DNA of 5,482 nucleotides, taken from the NCBI GenBank assembly GCA_016206405.1, contig JACQRQ010000263.1:1-5482 (forward strand). Direction: 5' to 3'. Below the pieces are notes generated by a model. That model ran no database searches. It was not told the origin of the DNA and saw nothing but the letters and a program-made list of their open reading frames with translations. The DNA is from Elusimicrobiota bacterium. GTDB taxonomy: Bacteria; Elusimicrobiota; Elusimicrobia; O2-12-FULL-59-9. Position numbers and translations under genes: made by a program. Numbering within the stretch: position 1 is the first letter of the stretch; each line of letters begins with the position of its first letter. This document shows positions 1 to 5,482 of the stretch, one piece after another.

Positions 1-824
1 CGGATATAATAGACTTCGCTCTGCGCGGATGTCGGCAGAGTTTGCAGCGCGTCATCGAGATCCGCCACCGCGCCCGTATAATCCTTCAACGTAAAACGCG
101 CTTTTGCGCGCTCCACATGGACCGGCCCGCTTCTGGGATCCAGATGCAGGGCGTGGTCAAAGTCCTGGATGGCCTTTTGAAAGTCACCGGCCGCAGCCAG
201 CAAGAAACCCCGTAATTGATAGGCCGCGAACAAGGCTGAATCCAAAACGATGGCCCGGTTCAAATCTTCGATAACCGGCGCCTTTTGCCCCAGCTTTCCG
301 CGGATATCCGCCCGCAAGGCATAGGCCTTGCCCAATTTGGGGTCGAACTCTATGGCCTTGTTGATATCATCCATGGCCAGGGAATAATTTCCTTGGGCAT
401 GCTTTATCCTCGCTCTCTGGTAAGTGGCCTCCACGTCCTTGGGGCTGAGCTCCAAGACGCGGTTCCAATCCTGAAGGGCGCCAAAATAATCTTGATCTTT
501 AAAATACAGCTCGCCCCGGGTTTTGAGGACTTTGTCAAAAGCGGGTTTAAGATTGAGCGCCAGCTCGAACCTGCGGAGCGCTTCCTCCTTTTTCCCCTGC
601 TTTTGATAGATGAGCCCCTGTTCAAAATGAGCCTCCGCGGCGCGGCCGCCCAAGGCGTCGAGTTCAGTCACCTTGCTGAAGTACTTCAACGCGGCCGCAT
701 CGTTTCCGGACTCCTTTTCCATCACCGCTTTGGCAAAGAAATCGTTGGGGCTCATCAGTCCCTGGTTGGCGCCGCATCCCGCCAGAACCGCCACCGCCGC
801 CCAAACCATCGCCGCTTTGATCAT
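1..824 (-). CDS. TPR-repeat lipoprotein, 3' end outside window
   Basis: This open frame starts with ATG at 824 and continues without a stop to the window edge, giving 274 complete codons. The first 16 residues are a short signal peptide (MIKAAMVWAAVAVLAG) followed by Cys17. The lipobox LAGC predicts cleavage by signal peptidase II and lipid attachment; Gly at +2 gives no inner-membrane retention signal. From about residue 31 the protein is tetratricopeptide repeats with a regular 34-residue period. Units lie near 31-61, 62-95, 96-129, 130-163, 164-197, 198-231 and 232-265, each ending in a pattern like ALxLDP, and another begins at the edge. TPR arrays bind other proteins; the partner is unknown and no enzymatic domain is visible. 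The gene follows the gamma-lyase/synthase gene by 22 bases and has its own good ribosome binding site, so it is probably the next operon member. The lipoprotein/TPR call is firm; the role is not inferable. Confidence 0.9.
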   Translation of the reverse strand, partial: MIKAAMVWAAVAVLAGCGANQGLMSPNDFFAKAVMEKESGNDAAALKYFSKVTELDALGGRAAEAHFEQGLIYQKQGKKEEALRRFELALNLKPAFDKVLKTRGELYFKDQDYFGALQDWNRVLELSPKDVEATYQRARIKHAQGNYSLAMDDINKAIEFDPKLGKAYALRADIRGKLGQKAPVIEDLNRAIVLDSALFAAYQLRGFLLAAAGDFQKAIQDFDHALHLDPRSGPVHVERAKARFTLKDYTGAVADLDDALQTLPTSAQSEVYYI

Positions 825-828
825 TTCG

Positions 829-834
829 CCTCCC
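829..834 (-). promoter_or_regulatory. Ribosome binding site of the TPR lipoprotein gene
   Basis: The coding strand reads GGGAGG, then four bases (CGAA), then the ATG at 824. It is the clearest Shine-Dalgarno match at any start in the window and supports this start codon. A second purine-rich match, AAGGAG at 847-842, overlaps the upstream stop codon but is 17 bases from the ATG, too far to be the main site. Confidence 0.75.
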
Positions 835-846
835 GACAAAGCTCCT

Positions 847-2016
847 TTAGACCGCCGCTAAGGCGCCTTCTAAATCCTCGAGTAAATCTTCCGCGTCTTC
901 AATCCCCACCGAGAGCCGGATCAAACCGTCCGTGAGCCCGGACTTTATCCTCAGTGATTTGGGAATGGAAGCATGCGTCATGGAAACCGGATGGCACAGC
1001 AGCGACTCGACGCCGCCCAAGCTCTCCGCGAGCGAAAAAACTTTAAATTGAGACAAAACCTTCAATGTCGCCTTGACCGGGGCATTGAGCTCGAAAGACA
1101 CGATGCCGCCGAAGCCGCCGGACATTTGGCCGGAGGCGATCGCATGCCCGGGATGCGCTGGCAGCCCCGGATAATAGACCCTAGAAACCTTGGGATGCCT
1201 GGAAAGGTATTCGGCTACCTCGAGGGCGTTGGCGCAATGCTGCCGCATGCGCGCCCCCAGCGTCTTGATGCCGCGCAGCACCAAAAAAGAGTCCAAGGGG
1301 CCCGGGATGGCTCCCACCGCATTTTGGAGATATTTCAACCGCTCATACAATCGAACATCGTTGAGCGCCACGCCCCCGCCCACCACGTCCGAGTGGCCGC
1401 CCAGATATTTGGTGGTGGAATGGACCGCAAAATCAGCCCCCAGCCCCAGCGGCCGCTGTAAAAAAGGAGTCGCGAAGGTATTGTCCACCGCGACGCAAAT
1501 TTTATGGCGCCGCGCCACCTCGCAAACCGCCCGTATATCGGTGATTTGAAGCAAGGGGTTGCTTGGAGTTTCAATCCAGATGAGCCGGGTCGAGGGCTTG
1601 ACGGCCTTCCGGAGCGCCTGCGCCTGCGTGGTGTCCACAAACGTGAAGCGCACGCCAAATTTCTGAAAAACGTTCTGGAATACGCGGTAAGTCCCGCCGT
1701 AAATGTCCCGTCCTGAAATCACGTGGTCGCCCGACTGCAACCCCAGAAGAACCGAGCTGATGGCCGCCATGCCGCTGGCGAACGCCAAGCCGTAGCGTCC
1801 TCCCTCGATCGCGGCCAAATTTTTTTCCAATGCCAGACGGGTCGGATGAATCGTCCTGGCGTAATCATAGAGAGGATGCCGGCTGACCGATTTTTGCACA
1901 TAAGTGGAGGTGAGATACACCGGGGGCATGATGGCGCCCGTGGATGGATCGGGCTGCTGGCCTCCGTGGATGGCGGTGGTGGCAAAACGCCAAGTCTCTT
2001 TAGCGGCGCGCTTCAT
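847..2016 (-). CDS. Cystathionine gamma-lyase / gamma-synthase family PLP enzyme
   Basis: This 389-residue protein is a full-length member of the Cys/Met metabolism PLP-dependent family (fold type I). Visible active-site features are: Tyr52 and Arg54 in YARTIHPTR, which reach the neighbouring subunit's cofactor phosphate; SGMAA at 81-85; Tyr106 in DIYGGT, stacking on the PLP ring; ETPSNP at 149-154; Asp178 in AVDNT, contacting the pyridine nitrogen; the Schiff-base Lys203 in HSTTKYLGGHSD; ESLGGVESL at 331-339; and Arg367, the substrate-carboxylate arginine. Family members either cleave cystathionine to cysteine, 2-oxobutyrate and ammonia, or make cystathionine from an activated homoserine and cysteine; motifs alone do not separate these. 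The adjacent cystathionine beta-synthase favours the lyase role, completing reverse transsulfuration in the cytoplasm. ATG at 2016 fits family N-termini (FATTAIHGGQ follows at once). It lies one base after the cbs stop and lacks a Shine-Dalgarno match. Confidence 0.93.
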   Translation of the reverse strand: MKRAAKETWRFATTAIHGGQQPDPSTGAIMPPVYLTSTYVQKSVSRHPLYDYARTIHPTRLALEKNLAAIEGGRYGLAFASGMAAISSVLLGLQSGDHVISGRDIYGGTYRVFQNVFQKFGVRFTFVDTTQAQALRKAVKPSTRLIWIETPSNPLLQITDIRAVCEVARRHKICVAVDNTFATPFLQRPLGLGADFAVHSTTKYLGGHSDVVGGGVALNDVRLYERLKYLQNAVGAIPGPLDSFLVLRGIKTLGARMRQHCANALEVAEYLSRHPKVSRVYYPGLPAHPGHAIASGQMSGGFGGIVSFELNAPVKATLKVLSQFKVFSLAESLGGVESLLCHPVSMTHASIPKSLRIKSGLTDGLIRLSVGIEDAEDLLEDLEGALAAV

Positions 2017-2020
2017 GTCA
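2014..2020 (-). promoter_or_regulatory. cbs stop / gamma-lyase start coupling junction (TGACATG)
   Basis: The coding strand reads TGA-C-ATG: the cbs stop is separated from the next start by one base. The preceding bases, encoding ARLTST, contain no purine-rich Shine-Dalgarno match. Initiation therefore probably depends on ribosomes terminating on cbs, which would keep the two enzymes in step. Coupling is inferred from spacing. Confidence 0.6.
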
Positions 2021-3400
2021 AGTCGAGGTTAGGCGGGCCACTTGGTGCAAAATATCGTATTTGGTGATGATTTCAAAATCGCCTTTTTTCACCTCCACCA
2101 GCACGGCCGGCTGTTTCGGGCTGATGGTGCGAATCAAGGTCTCGACCCTGGCCATGGAGTCCACCAGCGGGAGCGGAGGGGACATCGACTCCCGGACGAT
2201 CATCTTCTTGATATTTTTTCCACTGAGAGCAAGTTCCAGAATTTCATCCTCATATACTGACCCGACGAGCTCCCCGTTTTCAAAAACCGGTATTTGGGAA
2301 ATATCCTCGTCGCGCATCTTGCCCAAGGCTTCCCACAGAAACTCCTGAGGATGCACGACGGACAATTTGCGGGGACGGCTTTGCTTTCGCTTCACCTGCA
2401 CCAAGTCGGCGACGTTGAGATGAAACTCGGATTCATGATACTGGTGCTCTTTCATCCACTCGTCGTTGTATATCTTGCTCAGGTAGCGCATCCCCGTATC
2501 CGGAAGGAGGATGACCACAAAGTCCTTTTCCGAAAGCGACTCCGCCAACCTGAGGCCTCCGGCGATCGCCGAACCGCCGGAACCTCCCGTAAAAATGCCT
2601 TCCCAGTTGGCCAGCCGGCGCGTAGCCAAAAAAGATTCGCGGTCGGTCACGCGAAGCACGTCGTCGACAACCTCAAATTGCATGGTGGAAGGCAGGATAT
2701 CCTCACCGATGCCCTCGATCACATAGGTTTTGGCCTCGATGATTTTCTTATGGTGAAAATAATCGTAATAAATCGAGCCCAGAGGGTCGACGCCGACAAC
2801 CTTGACTTGGGGATTTTTTTCCTTGAGAAATCGCCCGGCGCCGCTTAAAGTGCCGCCCGTTCCCATGCCGGCTACAAAGTGCGTGACTTCGCCCTCGGTG
2901 TCCTCCCAAATCTCGGGCCCGGTGGTCAGATAATGAGCCATGGGATTTTCCGGATTCTCATATTGGTTGGGGTAATAAGCCCCCGGAATTTCCTTGGCTA
3001 ATTTTTTGGCGATTGAATAATAGCTGCGGGGGTCTTCCGGAGCGACCGCCGTGGGGCAAACAATCACTTCGGCGCCCAGGGCCTTGAGAAAGTTGATTTT
3101 TTCTCTGGACTGCTTGTCGGTGATGGTAAAAATGATTTTATAGCCTTTGAGCGCCGCCACCAAAGCCAGACCGATGCCCGTATTGCCGGAGGTCCCCTCG
3201 ATGATGGTTCCGCCGGGCTTGAGAAGACCCTGTTGTTCGGCCTCGGCGATCATGCGCACTGCGATCCGGTCCTTGACGCTGCCCCCCGGATTAAAAAACT
3301 CCGCCTTCACATAAAGCCGTGGTCTAAAATCCTTGGCGATGCGGTTGAGGCGAATCAGCGGCGTCCGGCCGACGGTCTCAAGAATATTGTTGAATTTCAT
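2018..3400 (-). CDS. cbs: Cystathionine beta-synthase with C-terminal CBS-domain pair
   Basis: Predicted length is 460 residues. Residues 1 to about 318 form a fold type II PLP enzyme: Schiff-base Lys43 in GGSVKDR, the substrate loop EGTSGNTG (68-75) with Asn73, the phosphate loop GTGGT (180-184), and GGSGGS (272-277), whose Ser274 is placed to contact the pyridine nitrogen. EGIGEDILP (229-237) matches the EGIGxD signature of true cystathionine beta-synthases rather than cysteine synthase, so serine plus homocysteine to cystathionine is the likely reaction; H2S release from cysteine is a known side activity of the family. Residues about 345-398 and 402-457 are two CBS domains (a Bateman module), usually regulatory and nucleotide- or AdoMet-binding. 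There is no N-terminal haem domain as in the human enzyme. I chose ATG at 3400, two bases after recR, because MKFNNILETVGRTPL is a normal family N-terminus; an in-frame ATG at 3451 would overlap recR by 49 bases and add unrelated residues. Confidence 0.95.
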   Translation of the reverse strand: MKFNNILETVGRTPLIRLNRIAKDFRPRLYVKAEFFNPGGSVKDRIAVRMIAEAEQQGLLKPGGTIIEGTSGNTGIGLALVAALKGYKIIFTITDKQSREKINFLKALGAEVIVCPTAVAPEDPRSYYSIAKKLAKEIPGAYYPNQYENPENPMAHYLTTGPEIWEDTEGEVTHFVAGMGTGGTLSGAGRFLKEKNPQVKVVGVDPLGSIYYDYFHHKKIIEAKTYVIEGIGEDILPSTMQFEVVDDVLRVTDRESFLATRRLANWEGIFTGGSGGSAIAGGLRLAESLSEKDFVVILLPDTGMRYLSKIYNDEWMKEHQYHESEFHLNVADLVQVKRKQSRPRKLSVVHPQEFLWEALGKMRDEDISQIPVFENGELVGSVYEDEILELALSGKNIKKMIVRESMSPPLPLVDSMARVETLIRTISPKQPAVLVEVKKGDFEIITKYDILHQVARLTST

Positions 3401-3405
3401 GGCTA
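3398..3405 (-). promoter_or_regulatory. recR stop / cbs start coupling junction (TAGCCATG)
   Basis: The recR stop TAG and the cbs ATG are separated by two bases. Only a weak GGA, nine bases ahead of the ATG, resembles a Shine-Dalgarno sequence. Translational coupling is the simplest reading and helps decide the cbs start at 3400 over the in-frame ATG at 3451. Confidence 0.55.
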
Positions 3406-4002
3406 ATTTTCCAAAGGCCTGCGGCCCGCAAGAGAGTGCGACAAGGTCCATTCGTCAATGTAGTCCAAATCCCCGCCTAAAGGCACCCCGCAGGCGATGC
3501 GGGTGACCGCGATGCCCATGGGCTTGATCTGCGAAGCCAGATAAAGCGCAGTGGTTTCCCCGTCCGCATCGGGATCGGTGGCCACGATGACTTCCGAAAC
3601 CGCGACGACGCCGTGGCTTAGCCGCTCCAACAACTCGCGGATGCGAATGTCCCGCGGTCCGACGCCTCTCAGTGAGGACAAGGCGCCGTGCAGCACGTGG
3701 TAAATGCCCCGGTATGTTCGCGATTTTTCGACGGCGGCCACATCCTGCGCGTCTTCCACGACGCAAATCAACGTGCGGTCCCGGCTCTCATCCGCGCAGA
3801 TCGGGCAGATGGGGTCTTCGGAATAATCGCAGCATTGCGAGCACAGGCGAATGGCGCTCTTGGTCTCCATCAATGTTTCCGCCAAATCCTGTATATCCGA
3901 TTGAGGCGCCCGCAAGACATACATCGCCAAGCGCTCGGCCTGCTTGGGGCCGATGCCGGGCATGCGCCGGAAACAAGACAAAAGCCGGTCCAAACTTTTC
4001 AT
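3403..4002 (-). CDS. recR: Recombination mediator protein RecR
   Basis: At 199 residues it has the usual RecR length and all family parts in order. A helix-hairpin-helix lies at about 12-30 (MPGIGPKQAERLA). A four-cysteine zinc site follows, with Cys54, Cys57, Cys66 and Cys69 (CSQC...CPIC). The Toprim domain starts near 78 (CVVEDAQDVAAVE, with conserved Glu83) and continues through IVATDPDADGETTALYL at 139-155. The C-terminal signature is GVPLGGDLDYIDEWTL then SHSLAGRRPL. RecR forms a ring that works with RecO (and RecF) to load RecA onto SSB-coated single-stranded DNA at gaps and stalled forks in the cytoplasm. The start is fixed by the family N-terminus and by the ATGA overlap with dnaX. 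The Toprim stretch DPDADGE is more acidic than the NPTVEGE of E. coli RecR. Identification is very secure. Confidence 0.98.
   Translation of the reverse strand: MKSLDRLLSCFRRMPGIGPKQAERLAMYVLRAPQSDIQDLAETLMETKSAIRLCSQCCDYSEDPICPICADESRDRTLICVVEDAQDVAAVEKSRTYRGIYHVLHGALSSLRGVGPRDIRIRELLERLSHGVVAVSEVIVATDPDADGETTALYLASQIKPMGIAVTRIACGVPLGGDLDYIDEWTLSHSLAGRRPLEN
3999..4002 (-). promoter_or_regulatory. dnaX/recR ATGA stop-start overlap
   Basis: The dnaX TGA and recR ATG share bases in the sequence ATGA, a typical reinitiation arrangement. Upstream bases in the dnaX tail carry only weak GGA elements. recR translation is therefore probably coupled to dnaX, in keeping with the common co-transcription of these two genes. 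Confidence 0.7.
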
Positions 4003-5482
4003 TCCGCGCTTCCGGACTTGTCCTTATGGATTTTACCCGGAAAAAACTCCATCACCTTTTTGACGTCGGGGTCTTTGGCCACCGGATCCTCTGCGCCGAT
4101 CTCCGCCCCCTCTCTTCCCGCCGTCGATGCGGGGACCTCTTCGGTTCCATGCAGAACTTCCAGCGAAGCGTCCAGCACGAACCGGACCGCTTTCTCCTGA
4201 CCCGTCAATTCCTTGAGGGCTTGCGCAATCCACGGAGCGCTGCGTTCGCTGCCCTTGAGTTGAAATTGGTTTCCAAAACGCACCGTCCAATCCGGCGAGT
4301 TCGGCACTTGCGATAAATGCGCGTTCTCAAGATAGCTGGCCAAAGCCGGCTTGACGGAACGCGCGCGATTTAAAATTTTTTTCCACAAAACATCGTCGTC
4401 CGGCTTGACCGCCGCCGGTCCGGCGCCCGCCTTGGCCGGAGCGTCATCGGCGTCGAGCCCGCCGCGGCCGGGGACCGCGACGGACGGCGAGTTTTCGGCG
4501 GTCTTCAAAGGCCCGCTTTTTTCCAATCGCTCCAACCGCTCCACCCAGTCTTTGAGATCATAAGCCGCTTCCAATAAGCCGAAAAGACAAAGCTCCAAAA
4601 TCATTTGAGGCTGCTCGCTCCAGCGCATCTCATCCAAGGCCCGGTTTAGCTGCCTCAGGATGAAGGAGAAACTCTCGGCCGAATGAGGCTCCGTCATCTC
4701 CCGCCAAGGATTCTCCAGCGATTCAGCCACCTTCAGCTTGAAAAGATAAGCTCTTTGAAGCGCATCCCTCAAATCCCGGCCGATCCGGACGCTTTCATAG
4801 CCTTCCCCATAAAGGACCTGCAGGTGTTTCCAGAGCTTGCGGGCGTCTTTTTCCAAAAGGGCGCGCGACAAATCAATGAGAAATTCTTCCGGCAGCACGC
4901 CGACTAAGTCCAGGACCGTCTCCCTCTTGATTTTGCCCGAGGCCAGCGCGTTGGCTTGATCTAAAAGGCTTAAGGCGTCTCTCAAGCCGCCTCCCGCCGC
5001 CTTGGCCAATAGCTCCACCGCCCGCGGTTCGGCTTCTATATTTTCAGCCTCGGCCACTTTCTGCAGAGTCCGCACGATGAGATCCACGGAGACAGGCCTG
5101 AACCGAAACCTTTGGCAGCGGGAAAATATGGTCGGGGGTATTTTATGAACCTCGGTGGTCGCCAGTACAAACAAGACATGGGCCGGCGGTTCCTCGAGCG
5201 TTTTCAGCAGCGCGTTGAAAGCTCCGCCGGAAAGCATGTGGACCTCATCGATAATAAAAATTTTGTACCGGTCGCGGCTGGGGGTCAGAGACACCGTCTC
5301 GATGATGACCTGCCGGACATTGTCGACGCCGGTATTGCTGGCGGCGTCAATTTCCAACACATCGATGGAGGCGCCGGCCGCGATTTCTTCGCAGGCGGAA
5401 CACTGATTGCAGGGCTCCAGGGTAGGCCCCTTCTTGCAATTGAGGCTCTTGGCCAGCACCCGGGCGGTGGTGGTTTTGCCGA
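3999..5482 (-). CDS. dnaX: DNA polymerase III subunit gamma/tau, 5' end outside window
   Basis: In-window codons encode 493 residues. They begin GKTTTARVLAKS, the end of the Walker A motif, so only about 45-50 N-terminal residues should be missing (estimated full length near 540). In-window numbering: a zinc module with Cys15, Cys24, Cys27 and Cys30; Walker B IIDEVH at 76-81; the sensor/arginine-finger SRC at 120-122 (FSRCQRF); and sensor 2 GGGLRDALSLLDQA from 163. A helical domain III-like region extends to about 320. A low-complexity linker rich in Pro, Ala, Gly and Asp follows (about 323-363), then a C-terminal domain ending DPDVKKVMEFFPGKI plus a charged tail. DnaX is the ATPase of the clamp loader that places the sliding clamp on primed DNA; long (tau) forms also bind the polymerase. 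The stop overlaps the recR start. An A6 run lies where domain III meets the linker. The GTG at 5459 is internal Val8, not a start. Confidence 0.98.
   Translation of the reverse strand, partial: GKTTTARVLAKSLNCKKGPTLEPCNQCSACEEIAAGASIDVLEIDAASNTGVDNVRQVIIETVSLTPSRDRYKIFIIDEVHMLSGGAFNALLKTLEEPPAHVLFVLATTEVHKIPPTIFSRCQRFRFRPVSVDLIVRTLQKVAEAENIEAEPRAVELLAKAAGGGLRDALSLLDQANALASGKIKRETVLDLVGVLPEEFLIDLSRALLEKDARKLWKHLQVLYGEGYESVRIGRDLRDALQRAYLFKLKVAESLENPWREMTEPHSAESFSFILRQLNRALDEMRWSEQPQMILELCLFGLLEAAYDLKDWVERLERLEKSGPLKTAENSPSVAVPGRGGLDADDAPAKAGAGPAAVKPDDDVLWKKILNRARSVKPALASYLENAHLSQVPNSPDWTVRFGNQFQLKGSERSAPWIAQALKELTGQEKAVRFVLDASLEVLHGTEEVPASTAGREGAEIGAEDPVAKDPDVKKVMEFFPGKIHKDKSGSAE
4517..4522 (-). 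other. A6 run in dnaX, candidate slippage site
   Basis: The coding strand has six consecutive A followed by G, read in frame as GAA AAA AGC, at in-window residues 320-322, the end of domain III. A one-base skip (+1), or loss of one A in the transcript, gives GCG GGC CTT TGA, stopping at 4507-4505. A -1 shift runs 24 codons to a TGA at 4446-4444. A GGAG element sits seven bases upstream (4533-4530). The bases AAAAAAG match the E. coli dnaX slippery heptamer, but in a different codon phase. Function is unproven. Confidence 0.3.

Noticed and set aside
404..625. Minus-strand open frame of 73 codons
   Set aside because: It is out of frame with the TPR lipoprotein, whose own frame shows a lipobox and in-register 34-residue repeats across the same bases.
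825..846. Terminator or promoter between the gamma-lyase/synthase and lipoprotein genes
   Set aside because: Only 22 bases, with a ribosome binding site but no GC-rich hairpin followed by a T run and no room for a promoter.
285..935. Plus-strand open frame of 216 codons
   Set aside because: It lies antisense to the TPR lipoprotein and the end of the gamma-lyase/synthase gene, has no recognisable domain, and is explained by GC-rich codon bias in the real genes.
973..1461. Plus-strand open frame of 162 codons
   Set aside because: Antisense to the conserved catalytic core of the gamma-lyase/synthase gene, with no family resemblance and an Arg/Gln/His-rich composition typical of a shadow frame.
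2294..2848. Plus-strand open frame of 184 codons
   Set aside because: Antisense to cbs, spanning its catalytic and linker regions; no motifs or convincing ribosome binding site.
3401..3451. Upstream in-frame ATG extending cbs by 17 residues
   Set aside because: It would overlap recR by 49 bases and add MDLVALSCGPQAFGKLA, which has no counterpart in the family; the ATG at 3400 gives a normal N-terminus.
3672..4316. Plus-strand open frame of 214 codons crossing the dnaX/recR junction
   Set aside because: Antisense to two securely identified genes, rich in Arg, Pro and Ser, with no domain signal.
5457..5459. GTG as a possible dnaX start
   Set aside because: The frame continues upstream to the window edge and encodes GKTTTAR, the end of the Walker A motif, so the GTG is an internal valine.

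Overview
The window is one tightly packed, single-direction gene block on the minus strand. In transcription order (right to left) it holds the 3' part of dnaX, then recR, a cystathionine beta-synthase gene, a cystathionine gamma-lyase/synthase-type gene, and the 5' part of a TPR lipoprotein gene. Both outer genes run off the window. No RNA gene, mobile element, CRISPR array or convincing terminator is visible, and no intergenic gap exceeds 22 bases.

Organism: base composition is moderately GC-rich, with normal-looking bacterial proteins and GGAGG-type ribosome binding sites. A lipobox (LAGC) with glycine after the cysteine suggests a bacterium that makes lipoproteins, probably a diderm. I cannot assign a phylum. 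The order dnaX-recR-transsulfuration pair is not one I recognise from well-studied model organisms.

Layout: positions 5482-3999 encode DnaX from the end of its Walker A motif to the C-terminus. Its stop overlaps the recR start in an ATGA (3999-4002), and recR occupies 4002-3403. Two bases later cbs begins (3400-2018). One base after cbs stops, the gamma-lyase/synthase gene begins (2016-847). After 22 bases with a clear Shine-Dalgarno sequence, the TPR lipoprotein gene begins (824 to beyond position 1).

Functional reading: dnaX and recR form the widespread replication/recombination pair, here without the small ybaB/ebfC gene often found between them. The next two genes together give the reverse transsulfuration route, homocysteine plus serine to cystathionine to cysteine, provided the second enzyme acts as a lyase. 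The lipoprotein has no assignable role. The spacing predicts co-transcription and strong translational coupling. The main points for a second look are an A6 run at the end of the DnaX ATPase/oligomerisation region, with a stop three codons away in the +1 frame (a possible tau/gamma-type slippage site), and an unusually acidic Toprim motif in RecR.
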